A stretch of 64,000 nucleotides of DNA from Buchnera aphidicola (Mindarus keteleerifoliae) (lineage in GTDB: Bacteria > Pseudomonadota > Gammaproteobacteria > Enterobacterales > Enterobacteriaceae). Below the pieces are notes generated by a model that had not been told where the DNA came from, did no database searches, and saw only the letters and a list, made by a program, of their open reading frames with translations. The stretch is from contig NZ_CP135027.1 in assembly GCF_039392895.1 (NCBI RefSeq), positions 372,001-436,000 on the forward strand. Direction: 5' to 3'. Position 1 is the first letter of the stretch; every line of letters starts with the position of its first letter. Of this stretch, positions 8,760 to 19,192 are shown piece after piece. The translations under genes and the position numbers were made by a program.

Positions 8760-10567
8760 TAGTATACATCTCGTTGATATCGCTTTTTTTCTTTCAAGTT
8801 AAATAAAAAACTTTCTGCTGAATTTTGATCCATATGTCCATATTTCTTAAAAATTGTTAAAAACGTTTGTTCTACTTTTTTTTCCATATTAATGCTTCCA
8901 CAAACATATATATATGCTCCTAACGTAATCCATCTCCAAATTTCTAAACTATTTTCATAAATCTTATCTTGTACATATATTCTTTTTTTTTGATCTCTTG
9001 ACCAAGCTAAATCGATCTTAGTTAATAATTTATTTCTAAAATATTGTTGCCATTCAACTTGATACAAAAAATCTTCCGTGAAATATTGATTTCCAAAAAA
9101 TAACCAATTTTTACCTTTAGATTTATTATTTTCTCTTTCTTGCAAAAAAGCTCTAAATGGGGCAATCCCTGTTCCTACAGATATCATTATTATCTGAGAA
9201 TCAATATTTTTTGGTAAACGAAAATTTTTATTTTTTTTAACAAAAATTGAAATTTTTTCTCCCTCTTTTAATTCATTAATTAAATAGTTAGAAGCTCCTC
9301 CTGTATATAATCGATTATTAATCCAATATTTTAATAATCCAACTGTAAGATGAACTTCATCATTAATTTCTTTCTGAGAAGAAGAAATAGAGTATAGTCT
9401 AGGAGTTAGTGGCCGTAATATACTAACTAATTGATCTGCGGTTATTTCGATAGGATTTTGATGTATCATCTCCAAAAAAGAAAAATTTTTGACATACTTT
9501 TTTATTTTAGAATTATCGGAAATAATTTCCTCTAACTCATTTGATTTTGCAAAAACATTATATGATTGCACAATTTTTTTCGTATTAACTGTTATTTCTA
9601 ATTTTTTCTTAAGTAAATCAAAAATATTTTCTTTTTTACCTTTGTAAAAAACCATTGAATTCGAATCTATTTTTAATTTTCTTAATAAATTTTCAATCAA
9701 AATAGAATCATTTTTAAACCAGACGCCAATAACATCTCCAGGTTTATATTTTATTCCTGAATCACTTAAATCTATTTCAATATGATTAACAATCTTATTA
9801 GAATTTCTTCCTGTAATTTTTTTATTAAACAAAACTGTTCCAAAATATGGATTTTCTTTGTCATAAAATTTTACATTTTTATTATTTTTATACTTAAATT
9901 CTTCAAAATCTTTTTTATCTAATTGAATCTTCGAAAAAAAATTTTTTTTAATAATTATCGATAATTTTTCACCCCACTTATGCACTAATTCTGAATATTC
10001 AATATCCGCATCAACTCTATCTAATAACCTTTTCCCTCCTAATTCTGATATTCGGTTATCGAAATCTTTTCCTGCTTGACAAAAAAAATCATATGAACTG
10101 TCTCCTAATCCGAATACAGCATAGTGCACCTTACTCATATCAATCGATTTTCTAGAAAATAAAAATCTATGTAAAAATAACGCTTCTTCTGGAGGTTCTC
10201 CTTCCCCTTGAGTCGAAATAATAAGAACTAATATTTTTTCTTTACTAATATTTTTTACTTTATAATCACTAACATTAATTAATTTTGATGATAGTTCATA
10301 ATTCTTAAACACTTTTTGCACAGATTTAGAAACAATTCTTGAATTTCCTGTTTGAGAAGCACATAAAATAGTAATTTGATAGCTATTTTTATTTTTAAGA
10401 TTATTTAAATTTAAACTTTTATTTTTAGAATAACTTGATATTCCCCAAAAATAACCTGAAAGCCATATTCTCTTTTCATCAGATAAATCTTTAACTAGAG
10501 TATCCAAAATTTTTCTTTCCGATTTATTTAATGGATGAAAAAAATTTAAATTATTTTTAGTTTCCAT
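8759..10567 (-). CDS. cysJ: Sulfite reductase flavoprotein alpha subunit CysJ
   Basis: A 602-residue diflavin reductase. In order it shows the flavodoxin FMN loop (ASQTGNSR; STQGEGEPPEE; FGLGDSSYDFFCQAGKDFD), the FAD motif RLYSISSS, a GASNYL element, the NADPH motif SVGTGIAPFRAF, and the C-terminal RYQRDVY. That tail is the E. coli terminus and contains the FAD-stacking region. It passes electrons from NADPH to CysI. As the promoter-proximal gene, its upstream gap of 135 bases before mutS probably holds the operon promoter, although no clear -35/-10 pair stands out. Confidence 0.97.
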   Translation of the reverse strand: METKNNLNFFHPLNKSERKILDTLVKDLSDEKRIWLSGYFWGISSYSKNKSLNLNNLKNKNSYQITILCASQTGNSRIVSKSVQKVFKNYELSSKLINVSDYKVKNISKEKILVLIISTQGEGEPPEEALFLHRFLFSRKSIDMSKVHYAVFGLGDSSYDFFCQAGKDFDNRISELGGKRLLDRVDADIEYSELVHKWGEKLSIIIKKNFFSKIQLDKKDFEEFKYKNNKNVKFYDKENPYFGTVLFNKKITGRNSNKIVNHIEIDLSDSGIKYKPGDVIGVWFKNDSILIENLLRKLKIDSNSMVFYKGKKENIFDLLKKKLEITVNTKKIVQSYNVFAKSNELEEIISDNSKIKKYVKNFSFLEMIHQNPIEITADQLVSILRPLTPRLYSISSSQKEINDEVHLTVGLLKYWINNRLYTGGASNYLINELKEGEKISIFVKKNKNFRLPKNIDSQIIMISVGTGIAPFRAFLQERENNKSKGKNWLFFGNQYFTEDFLYQVEWQQYFRNKLLTKIDLAWSRDQKKRIYVQDKIYENSLEIWRWITLGAYIYVCGSINMEKKVEQTFLTIFKKYGHMDQNSAESFLFNLKEKKRYQRDVY

Positions 10568-10702
10568 ATATTTAAATATCCAAATATTATTTTAGTTGTA
10601 AAAAAATATTTTTTTAAAAAACAAATATCAAAATATTATATCAATACTTAACTAAAAACTACATCTAAAAAAATAAACTCTTTTGAAAAAATAAAAATGA
10701 AA

Positions 10703-13216
10703 TTATTTTTTTTTAAAAAAGAAATATTTTAATTTATTTAATTTTTTAATCATAAAAGAAAAGAAACTATTATTATATGAATAACCTATAACTGAATCAT
10801 TCATCATTTTTTTTTTTAACTTTATCTCCTTTAATTTTTTTTTAGCTAAATTTATTACTTCAACTGGAAATCCAGAAAGAGAAGCTATTAATATTCCATA
10901 ACTTTTGTTCATAGAACCTAATTTTAATTTGTATAAAAAAGAAATCTTTTTATTGTATTCAATCGTTGTAAAAAAAACATTTTTTATATTTTTAACCTCA
11001 TTTTTTAATTTTGTTAATTCAAAATAATGAGTAGAAAATAAAGTTATAGATTGCACATACTTAACTAAATATAAAGAAACTGCCCAAGCTAAAGACAATC
11101 CATCATTAATCGATGTTCCTCGTCCAATTTCATCTATTAAAACTAAACTATTAGAAGTAGCATTATTTAATATATTTGCAGTTTCAGTCATTTCTACCAT
11201 AAAGGAAGATTTTCCTCCTGATAAATCATCAGAAGACCCAATTCTTGTAAAAATTTGATCTATATTTCCAATAATAGCTTTTTCTGCTGGAACAAAACTT
11301 CCGATCCATGCCATAATTACAATTAGTCCTATTTGTCGCATATATGTACTTTTCCCACCCATATTAGGACCAGTAATAACTAACATTCTATTTTTTTTAG
11401 ATAAATCAACGGAGTTAGGAATAAATGAATGAGTTAACAACGATTCTATAACTGGATGTCGACTATTCTCTAAATTAATTTTGATTTTATTTGTTAAATC
11501 TGGACAAACGTATTTTAATCGTACTGCTCTTTCTGAAAAATTTGTTAATACATCTAATTCAGAAACTGCTTTTGAACTATTTTTTAACGATGGTATATAA
11601 ATTAAAATTTCTTCTAATAACTTAATATATAAATAATTTTCTAATTCCAAAACTTGAAATTTAGAAGACATAACTTTTTTTTCAAAATCTTTTAATTCTA
11701 AAGTTGTATAACGATTATACAATTTTAATGTTTGTATTTTAATATATCTTTTAGGCACTAAACTTTCATACTTTTTATTTATTTGAACATAATAGCCAAT
11801 AATTTTATTAAAACCTATTTTTAAAGAATCTACTTCTATCTTTCTTTTTTCAGTAGTTTCAAATTTTCTAATAGCAGACAAAGAATTTTTTGAAATATTT
11901 TTTAAATCATCCAATTTTTTATTATAACCTTTCGAAATAACATTTCCACTCTTTAATGAAACTAATGGATCTTCATTAAGAAATGATTCTAATAATGAAA
12001 TTAATTTTTTATTATTACCTAAATTATCAATGATTTTTTTTATATTTTTCTCTTGAATATGTTTTAAACAATTTTTAATTTTAATAAATTCTATTAAAGT
12101 TAATTTCATTTTAATTAAATCTAATGGGCTTGCTTTAAAAGTAGCTACTCGAGAACAAATTCTTTCTAAATCACTAACATTTTTTAATAGAAATTGAAGC
12201 TCTATGAATTTATTTTTTAATTCTTTTACACTATTTTGTCGATTCTTAATAATTTCAATGTCTCTTAATGGAGCATGTATCCAACGTTTCAACATTCTGA
12301 TACCCATGGAAGTCATACATCTGTTCAAAATAAAAGAAAGAGTATTTTTATATCCCCCTAATACATTTTTCGTTAATTCTAAATGAATCCTAGAAATCTT
12401 ATCTAGCAAAATGTACTTTTTAAAGGAATTTATTTTAATTGATTGTATATTTTGTAAAAGAATCGTTTGAACAGATTTAATATATTGTAATAAACATCCT
12501 GCCGAACCTATCCCTAAATGATCTTTTTTTAAACCAAAACCTTCTAAGTTTTGAGTGTTAAAATGCAAAATAAGTTGTCTATACGAACTTTCTAAATCAA
12601 ATTCTAAAACAGATCTATATTCAATTGAAATTTTCATATTCATGTGACTATTAATATCTGTAAAGTTATCACTACATAGTAATTCTACCGGATTAGTTCT
12701 ATATAATTCAGATAAAAAAGAATCTAAAGTATCGTGTTCAGAAACATAAAAATCCCCAGAAGAAACATTGATATATGCATATCCAAACTTATCTTTTTTT
12801 TTCCAAACAGAACCTAAAATATTATCAGAATCGTTATTTAAAAAAAAATCTTCTATGACTGTGCCAGGAGTTATTACTTGTACCACCTCTCGATTAATTA
12901 ATTTTTTTTTGTTAAAATTATCTTTTTTATTTTGTTCACATATAGCTATTGATTTTCCAACATTCAATAATTTTTTCCAATATCTTTCTGAAACATGTAC
13001 TGGAATTCCTGCCATGGGAACTTTTTTACCTGCAGAATATCCTCTATTAGTCAACACTATTTTAAGTATATCTGAAACTAATATAGCATCATCATAAAAC
13101 AATTCATAAAAATCTCCCATTCTAAAAAAAAGAATAGTATTAGGATACTTTTTTTTTATTAATAGATACTGTTTAATTACCGGAGTATGCGAAATTAAAT
13201 TATTTTTATTTTTCAT
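10703..13216 (-). CDS. mutS: DNA mismatch repair ATPase MutS
   Basis: The mismatch sensor. The N-terminal mismatch-binding motif is FFRMGDFYELF (the F-x-E wedge). The C-terminal ABC-type ATPase has Walker A GPNMGGKSTYMRQ, the LSGGKSSF signature, Walker B with DEIGRGTS, and the STHYFELT H-loop. The ATG at 13216 gives 837 residues and puts HTPVIKQYL where E. coli has HTPMMQQYL. An in-frame ATG at 13255 would add 13 residues without homology, and neither start has a strong ribosome site. It is divergent from polA. Confidence 0.95.
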   Translation of the reverse strand: MKNKNNLISHTPVIKQYLLIKKKYPNTILFFRMGDFYELFYDDAILVSDILKIVLTNRGYSAGKKVPMAGIPVHVSERYWKKLLNVGKSIAICEQNKKDNFNKKKLINREVVQVITPGTVIEDFFLNNDSDNILGSVWKKKDKFGYAYINVSSGDFYVSEHDTLDSFLSELYRTNPVELLCSDNFTDINSHMNMKISIEYRSVLEFDLESSYRQLILHFNTQNLEGFGLKKDHLGIGSAGCLLQYIKSVQTILLQNIQSIKINSFKKYILLDKISRIHLELTKNVLGGYKNTLSFILNRCMTSMGIRMLKRWIHAPLRDIEIIKNRQNSVKELKNKFIELQFLLKNVSDLERICSRVATFKASPLDLIKMKLTLIEFIKIKNCLKHIQEKNIKKIIDNLGNNKKLISLLESFLNEDPLVSLKSGNVISKGYNKKLDDLKNISKNSLSAIRKFETTEKRKIEVDSLKIGFNKIIGYYVQINKKYESLVPKRYIKIQTLKLYNRYTTLELKDFEKKVMSSKFQVLELENYLYIKLLEEILIYIPSLKNSSKAVSELDVLTNFSERAVRLKYVCPDLTNKIKINLENSRHPVIESLLTHSFIPNSVDLSKKNRMLVITGPNMGGKSTYMRQIGLIVIMAWIGSFVPAEKAIIGNIDQIFTRIGSSDDLSGGKSSFMVEMTETANILNNATSNSLVLIDEIGRGTSINDGLSLAWAVSLYLVKYVQSITLFSTHYFELTKLKNEVKNIKNVFFTTIEYNKKISFLYKLKLGSMNKSYGILIASLSGFPVEVINLAKKKLKEIKLKKKMMNDSVIGYSYNNSFFSFMIKKLNKLKYFFFKKK

Positions 13217-13255
13217 AATATTGAATAAAATATTTTTTTTAATTTTATTATTCAT

Positions 13256-13613
13256 TCTTAATTTGCAAAAAAATAGAAAATCTAAAGATTTTTATTAAAA
13301 ATATTTAAAATGAACAATTCAAAAAATTAATGGGTATTTCACTTATAACAACATTTTTTTATGTTTATCAAAAATTTTTAAATAATTCCACAAAAAATTG
13401 TGGAACAATCAAAATTTAAAATATTAATAATTTTTTTTAAGAAATAAAATATTAACTGTTCTTTTTATAAGAATTTTAATTTATTTTGAAAATTTCAATA
13501 AATATATTTAAATTAAATATTTTAACTATGTTAAATTAATGATTAAAAACTATTTAAATTTGACTTATTAAAATTAAACAAATTTAACTAAAAACTTTAA
13601 AAATTGAAATTTC
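13256..13613 (+). other. mutS/polA divergent intergenic region
   Basis: Non-coding A+T-rich spacer of about 360 bases between the divergent genes mutS and polA. I found no RNA gene or gene remnant. Its one distinct element is a hairpin, TTCCACAA (13386-13393) and TTGTGGAA (13398-13405) around an AAAA loop. There is no T run next to it, so it is not a canonical terminator. The region presumably holds the promoters of both genes. Confidence 0.5.
13386..13405. repeat. 8-bp inverted repeat between mutS and polA
   Basis: A perfect 8-bp stem, TTCCACAA/TTGTGGAA, with a four-A loop. It contains several G-C pairs in a spacer otherwise nearly free of G and C. It could be an operator-like palindrome or a transcript hairpin, and the sequence does not decide between these. 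Confidence 0.5.
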
Positions 13614-16325
13614 ATGAATATAAAAAAAGAAAAAAAGCAATTAAATCCAATCATTTTAATTGATGGAAATATATATATATACCGATTTTATCATGCTCTT
13701 CCTAAATTAAAAAATTCTTTTGAAGAACCATCCAATGCAATATACGGAATGGTAAATATGTTACTTAATCTACTAAAAAAATATAAACCTAAAAAAATAA
13801 TAGTTATATTCGATTCCCATAAAAAAAATTTTAGACATTCTATTTTTAGAAACTACAAAAATAATAGAACATCTATGCCAGAAAACTTAAAAGTTCAAAT
13901 TTCTCCGCTAAAATCAGTTATTAATATGTTGGGAATACCCACAATTTCTATACCTACAATAGAAGCAGATGATATTATAGGAACTATTGCTAAAAAAGAA
14001 TCTAGAAAAGGAAATACCGTTTTAATTCAAAGCTATGACAAAGATATGATTCAACTAGTAAAAAAAGAGATTAAAATTATTTATTCAACTAATAGTGAAA
14101 TTATCGATTCAAATAAAATAAAAGAAAAATACGGTTTTTCTCCCAAAAAAATTGTAGATTTTTTATGCTTAATAGGAGATAAATCAGATTCTATACCGGG
14201 AATTTCTGGAATAGGAAAGAAAACAGCCTCAATACTTATTAGTAAATATGGATCAATTGAATCTATTTACAAAAATTTAAAAAAAATAACACCCTCTGTT
14301 GTAAGAAATTCAAAAAAAATTATTTCTTCTTTAATAAAATATAAAAAATCAGTATTTTTATTTAAAAAAATTATAACTATAAAATCAGACATTTATTTAA
14401 ATATAGAAGAAAAATTGAAATTTTCTAATCCAAAAATTTTAAATTTATACCTTTTTTTTAAATATTACAATTTTAATACATGGATAAAAAAAATTAAAAA
14501 CTTTAATTTTTTTTATCAAAAAAAATCAATAATAAAAAAGAAACCTTCCAACTTTATAATTTTTTCAAAAAAATTAAAAAAAAATTTTCATGAAATAATC
14601 AATACAATAGAAAAATCTTTTTCCATATCTTTTTTTTTACATTTTGATAACTATAAAAAAAAGAAAAAAAGTCTAAAAGGTATAGCTTTTTCAACAAACG
14701 AAAAAAAAACTATTTATTTTCCTTTTAAAGAAAACATTTCAATCAATGACTTTCAAAAAATTTTTGAAAATAAAAAAATTAAAAAAATTAGTAAAAATTT
14801 GAAAGAAGATAGAAAAGTTTTAAAAGAAAATAAAATAACTTTAAAAGGTGATCAATACGATATTTTTGTTGAATCATATATATTAAATAGTAAATTCGGT
14901 GAAAAATGTAATTTATATGAATTAAAAGAAAAATGGATAAAAAATAAAATAATAAATAAAAACGAAAAAAAAGAAAAAACTTTCGATAATACTAAAAATA
15001 ACAAAAAATATACTTTAAGAAAAAATGATGTAATGATTCAAACTGAGATAATTTTTAAATTACATCAAAAACTATCAAACTTTTTTAAAAAAGATAAATA
15101 TAATTTATTTATTTTAAATAATATTGATCTACCTTTGATCAAAGTAATAGAAAAAATAGAAAATAATGGAGTTTTAATTGATCAACATTTACTAAAAGAA
15201 CAGTCTCAGAAAAATGCGCTGAAATTAATTGATCTCAAAAAATTAGCTCATAAATTATCTAATTCATCTTTTAATTTATTATCGAATAAACAACTACAAC
15301 CTATTCTTTTTAAAAATGAAAAATCTAAAAAAATTAAAAAGAACAAAAATGGGAATTTTTCAACCTCAAAAACTGTGCTAAAAGCATTATCCTTTGAAAA
15401 TCCTTTAGCAAAAATTATTCTAAATTACCGAAAATTAAAAAAATTACAATCAAATTATTTAGACACATTACCTAATATGATCAATCCAAAAGACAATAGA
15501 ATTCATACATCTTATCATCAAACTTTAACATCAACAGGGAGACTTTCCTCAAAAAATCCAAATTTACAAAACATTCCAATTCGAACAAAAGAAGGTAACC
15601 TTCTTAGAAAATCTTTTGTTGTTCCTCCTAAAAGTATTATTACAGCTATAGATTATTCTCAAATAGAATTAAGAATTCTAGCTCATCTATCAAACGATCC
15701 ATATTTAATTAATGCCTTTAAAAAAAATAAAGACATTCATGTTTTAACTGCTTCAGAAATTTTTAATGTTCCAATCTTTAATGTTACAAACGAACAAAGA
15801 CAAAAAGCTAAAGTAGTTAACTTCAGTCTAATTTATGGAATGACCACCTTCGGATTATCAAAAAAAATTAATGTTACTTTAAAAGAAGCTGAAAAATATA
15901 TTCAAGTCTTTTTTGAAAAATATCAAAAAGTAAAAGAATATATTAAAAAAAATCAAGAATTTGCTTTTAAAACAGGTTTTGTTTATACTGTACTAGGTAG
16001 AAAATTATATCTACCTAATATTAATTCAAAAAATATATTTTTAAAAAAATCAGCAGAAAGATCCTGTATTAATGCTCCTATGCAAGGAACTGCTGCAGAT
16101 ATTATTAAAAAATCAATGATAGAAATAGATAAATATCTATCTAAAAAAAAACTCTTTAGTAAAATAATTATGCAAATACATGACGAATTAATATTCGAAA
16201 TAAAAGAAAAGGAATATGAAAAATTATATCCTAAACTAATTTATATTATGGAGAATGTAATTACTTTAAAAGTTCCATTAAAAGTATCTATTAAATCCGG
16301 TCAAAACTGGGGAGAAATATATTAG
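13614..16325 (+). CDS. polA: DNA polymerase I PolA, proofreading site degenerate
   Basis: A 903-residue protein with all three domains of Pol I. The 5' nuclease (about 1-290) keeps IEADDIIG, SYDKDM and GDKSDSIPGISGIGKKTA. The polymerase domain keeps motif A DYSQIELR, motif B RQKAKVVNFSLIYG and motif C HDELIFEI. In the middle 3'-5' exonuclease domain, the metal-binding DTE of motif I (E. coli D355-T356-E357) is replaced ungapped by F341-L342-H343. Motif II keeps D399 (NLKEDR), and motif III has no clear Y-x3-D. So the protein probably polymerises and removes primers but does not proofread. It is unusually rich in lysine and asparagine. Confidence 0.95.
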   Translation: MNIKKEKKQLNPIILIDGNIYIYRFYHALPKLKNSFEEPSNAIYGMVNMLLNLLKKYKPKKIIVIFDSHKKNFRHSIFRNYKNNRTSMPENLKVQISPLKSVINMLGIPTISIPTIEADDIIGTIAKKESRKGNTVLIQSYDKDMIQLVKKEIKIIYSTNSEIIDSNKIKEKYGFSPKKIVDFLCLIGDKSDSIPGISGIGKKTASILISKYGSIESIYKNLKKITPSVVRNSKKIISSLIKYKKSVFLFKKIITIKSDIYLNIEEKLKFSNPKILNLYLFFKYYNFNTWIKKIKNFNFFYQKKSIIKKKPSNFIIFSKKLKKNFHEIINTIEKSFSISFFLHFDNYKKKKKSLKGIAFSTNEKKTIYFPFKENISINDFQKIFENKKIKKISKNLKEDRKVLKENKITLKGDQYDIFVESYILNSKFGEKCNLYELKEKWIKNKIINKNEKKEKTFDNTKNNKKYTLRKNDVMIQTEIIFKLHQKLSNFFKKDKYNLFILNNIDLPLIKVIEKIENNGVLIDQHLLKEQSQKNALKLIDLKKLAHKLSNSSFNLLSNKQLQPILFKNEKSKKIKKNKNGNFSTSKTVLKALSFENPLAKIILNYRKLKKLQSNYLDTLPNMINPKDNRIHTSYHQTLTSTGRLSSKNPNLQNIPIRTKEGNLLRKSFVVPPKSIITAIDYSQIELRILAHLSNDPYLINAFKKNKDIHVLTASEIFNVPIFNVTNEQRQKAKVVNFSLIYGMTTFGLSKKINVTLKEAEKYIQVFFEKYQKVKEYIKKNQEFAFKTGFVYTVLGRKLYLPNINSKNIFLKKSAERSCINAPMQGTAADIIKKSMIEIDKYLSKKKLFSKIIMQIHDELIFEIKEKEYEKLYPKLIYIMENVITLKVPLKVSIKSGQNWGEIY

Positions 16326-16351
16326 AACTGAAAAACAATTATGATTCCTTC

Positions 16352-16378
16352 ATTTCATTACATTTAATTTAATGAAAT
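16352..16378. terminator. Possible bidirectional terminator, polA/engB
   Basis: The inverted repeat ATTTCATTA (16352-16360) and TAATGAAAT (16370-16378) forms a 9-bp stem with a 9-base loop between the convergent ends of polA and engB. It touches the engB stop codon. There is no strong T run on either side, so the call rests on symmetry and location. Confidence 0.4.
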
Positions 16379-16971
16379 TACTTGTTCCATTTTTCCAGTT
16401 CTTTTTTTAAATTATCAATTCCATTTTTTTTTAAGGAAGAAAAAATATAAATTTTAATAAATTTTGAAATAGAAAAAATATAATTCTTAATAATTAAACA
16501 CTGTTTTTTTTGAAAAGATATTGAAACTTTATCAGATTTATTTAATAAGATTAAAATCTTAATATTTTTTTTAATTGCAAACAAAATCATTTTTAAATCT
16601 GATGATTTTAAAGGATTTCTTATATCCATTATAAGTACCAAACCTATTAAACATTTTCTACTGTTTAAATAATTAAATATCAATATTTCTATTTTTCTTT
16701 TAATTAATTTTGATACTTTTGAAAATCCATATCCTGGAAGATCTACTAAACGAAAATTATTAGTAACCTCGAAAAAATTTATTAATTGTGTTCGACCTGG
16801 AATTTTACTTGTACGAGAAATTTTTCTTTTATTTGCTATACAGTTAATAGTTGTAGATTTTCCAGAGTTAGTAGCTCCAACAAAAGCTACTTCAATTCCA
16901 TTAAAAATGTCTAATTGGGAAATATCTGAAACACTTTTTAAAAAAAATGTTGAATCAAATTTAATTTTCAA
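16378..16971 (-). CDS. engB: Ribosome-biogenesis GTPase EngB (YihA)
   Basis: A 197-residue small GTPase. It has GIEVAFVGATNSGKST (G1), SKIPGRTQLINFFEV (G2), DLPGYGFSKV (G3), LLNKSDKV (G4) and FSSLKKNGID (G5). E. coli has GRSNAGKS at G1; here the Arg is lost but GxxNxGKS remains. The start is a TTG at 16971 preceded four bases away by a strong GGAGGA ribosome site, and no upstream in-frame ATG fits better. EngB is needed for 50S subunit maturation. In E. coli it also follows polA. Confidence 0.93.
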   Translation of the reverse strand: MKIKFDSTFFLKSVSDISQLDIFNGIEVAFVGATNSGKSTTINCIANKRKISRTSKIPGRTQLINFFEVTNNFRLVDLPGYGFSKVSKLIKRKIEILIFNYLNSRKCLIGLVLIMDIRNPLKSSDLKMILFAIKKNIKILILLNKSDKVSISFQKKQCLIIKNYIFSISKFIKIYIFSSLKKNGIDNLKKELEKWNK

Positions 16972-17369
16972 AATTCCTCCTTTTAATAATAAAATTTAAC
17001 TTTTTGAAAAACATTTAAAATTTACAAAAAAATTTTTATCAATTGAATTGATATATTTAAAACCTTATAATAAATGACTTCAATTATCTATTCTTTAAAA
17101 TTATTTTTAATTTTTTAATATCAGGAAGCATATTATCATCGATCTTAATTAATAGATAAAGATCACTAATTAATTTATCTATGTGTAGATGTATAATGAT
17201 GAAATTAATATTTTTATTATTATTTTTTTTTTAAATTCTCTTAATTGAAAATTATTAATCTCTATTTATTAATATCTTACTATTTATAGCTTAAAAAAAT
17301 AAAAAATTCGGATGTCTATTTAAACAAAAATTTAATAATTTTAATTTTTAAAACTAAAAGGAAAAAATA
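16972..17369 (+). other. engB/typA divergent intergenic region with repeats
   Basis: Non-coding spacer of about 400 bases. I see no tRNA, small RNA or gene remnant. It contains an inverted repeat, ATAGATAAA (17152-17160) and TTTATCTAT (17174-17182). Overlapping it are two copies of a GATC...TAATTAAT unit starting at 17141 and 17161. Promoters for engB (minus) and typA (plus) should lie here. typA has a good AAGGA ribosome site just before its ATG. Confidence 0.5.
17152..17182. repeat. 9-bp inverted repeat upstream of typA
   Basis: A perfect 9-bp stem ATAGATAAA/TTTATCTAT separated by 13 bases, about 190 bases before typA. It sits inside a direct repeat of GATC-n(1-2)-TAATTAAT. It has no terminator-type T run. 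An operator or a relict regulatory element is possible, but this is inference. Confidence 0.4.
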
Positions 17370-19184
17370 ATGCAAAAAAAAATAAGAAATATAGCTATTA
17401 TTGCTCATGTTGATCATGGAAAAACTACTTTAATAGACAAATTACTACAACAATCTGGAACTTTTCAAAATCATGAAGAAACTACAGATAGAATTTTAGA
17501 TTCTAATGATTTAGAAAAAGAAAGAGGAATTACCATCTTAGCTAAAAATATATCTATTAATTGGAAAGGATATAAAATAAATATTATTGATACTCCCGGA
17601 CATGCAGATTTTGGAGGAGAAGTAGAAAGAGTTATATCTATGGTAGATTCTGTACTACTTGTAGTAGATGCTTTAGATGGACCTATGCCTCAAACCAGAT
17701 TTGTAACACAAAAAGCTTTTGAAAATAGAATTAAACCTATAGTAGTCATAAACAAAATTGATAGAAAAAATGCTAGACCTGATTGGGTTGTTGATCAAAT
17801 TTTCGATTTATTTGTAGAATTAAATGCTACAGATGAACAACTAGATTTTCCAATTATTTATACTTCTGCATTGTTTGGTACATCCGGGGTTAATTATAAA
17901 AAAATGGACAAAAATATGAACCCGCTTTATGAAGCTATTGTTAAATATGCACCAGCTCCTAAAAATAATTCTAATGATTTTTTTCAAATGCAAATTTCAC
18001 AATTAGAATATAACAATTATTTAGGGGTTATTGGAATAGGAAGAATTCTAAAAGGTACTATTAGACCTAATCAAACAGTTTCTGTCATAAAGAAAAACAC
18101 CGTAAAAACTGGAAAAATTAATAAGGTGCTTAGTTATATAGGATTAAAAAAAATAGAAACTATGTCTGCAAGTTCTGGAGATATTGTAGCATTAACTGGA
18201 CTAAATGATATTAGCATTTCTGATACAATATGTGATCCAAACCACCTAAAACCATTACCTCGTATAAAGATAGAAAATCCTACAGTAAAAATGATGTTTT
18301 GTGTTAATACTTCTCCATTTTCTGGAAAAGAAGGAAAATTTATTACTGCTCGTCAAATTTTTCAAAGATTAAAAAAAGAAGCAATTAATAATGTTGCTCT
18401 AAAAGTAAAAGAAACAGATGATGCTAATGTATTTTTTGTTTCTGGAAGAGGAGAATTGCATTTATCTATATTAATAGAAAATATGAGAAGAGAAGGATTT
18501 GAACTAGAAGTTTCAAGACCTAAAGTAATTTTTAAAAAGATTAAAGAAAAAATTTATGAACCATTAGAACAAGTAATTGTAGAAATCGATAAAAAACATC
18601 AAGGATCTGTTATGTCTATGATAGGAGAAAGAAAAGGCGAATTAAAAAATATGATGACTGAAAAAAATGAAAGAATTCGTTTAGAATATATTATTTCTAG
18701 TAGAGCATTAATTGGTTTTCGTTCAAATTTTATGAATATTACTTCAGGAAGAGGAATCTTTTATTCTTCTTTTAGTCATTATGACATTACTCATGGAACT
18801 AATATCGGAGAACGAAGAAATGGAGTAATGATATCGAACAAAACTGGAACTGCTGTTGGATTTTCGATCTTTAATTTACAAGATAGAGGGAACTTGTTCA
18901 TATCTCATGGAGAGAAAATTTATGAAGGACAAGTTATTGGTATTCATAATAGAACTAATGACTTAACAGTAAATTGCTTAACAGGGAAAAAATTAACCAA
19001 TATGAGAGCGTCTGGAACAGATGAAGCTATTACTTTAATTCCGCCATTAAACATAACCTTAGAATATGCAATAGGATTCATAAATGAAGATGAATTAGTA
19101 GAAATTACTCCTAAATCTATCAGGATTAGAAAAAAACATTTAACAGAAAGTTCTAGAAAAACTGCTTTTAGAAACACTCGATAA
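17370..19184 (+). CDS. typA: Ribosome-associated translational GTPase TypA/BipA
   Basis: A 604-residue member of the translation-factor GTPases, nearly the E. coli length. It has G1 AHVDHGKTT, the RGITILAKN switch, [14 protein letters not shown] (G3) and NKIDR (G4). EF-G-like domains follow ([18 protein letters not shown]) and then the BipA-specific C-terminal domain. It acts on the ribosome in 50S assembly and stress adaptation. An AAGGA site precedes the ATG. It is convergent with gmk with eight bases between them. The dense homology suggests strong purifying selection. Confidence 0.96.
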   Translation: MQKKIRNIAIIAHVDHGKTTLIDKLLQQSGTFQNHEETTDRILDSNDLEKERGITILAKNISINWKGYKINIIDTPGHADFGGEVERVISMVDSVLLVVDALDGPMPQTRFVTQKAFENRIKPIVVINKIDRKNARPDWVVDQIFDLFVELNATDEQLDFPIIYTSALFGTSGVNYKKMDKNMNPLYEAIVKYAPAPKNNSNDFFQMQISQLEYNNYLGVIGIGRILKGTIRPNQTVSVIKKNTVKTGKINKVLSYIGLKKIETMSASSGDIVALTGLNDISISDTICDPNHLKPLPRIKIENPTVKMMFCVNTSPFSGKEGKFITARQIFQRLKKEAINNVALKVKETDDANVFFVSGRGELHLSILIENMRREGFELEVSRPKVIFKKIKEKIYEPLEQVIVEIDKKHQGSVMSMIGERKGELKNMMTEKNERIRLEYIISSRALIGFRSNFMNITSGRGIFYSSFSHYDITHGTNIGERRNGVMISNKTGTAVGFSIFNLQDRGNLFISHGEKIYEGQVIGIHNRTNDLTVNCLTGKKLTNMRASGTDEAITLIPPLNITLEYAIGFINEDELVEITPKSIRIRKKHLTESSRKTAFRNTR

Positions 19185-19192
19185 AAACTTTT

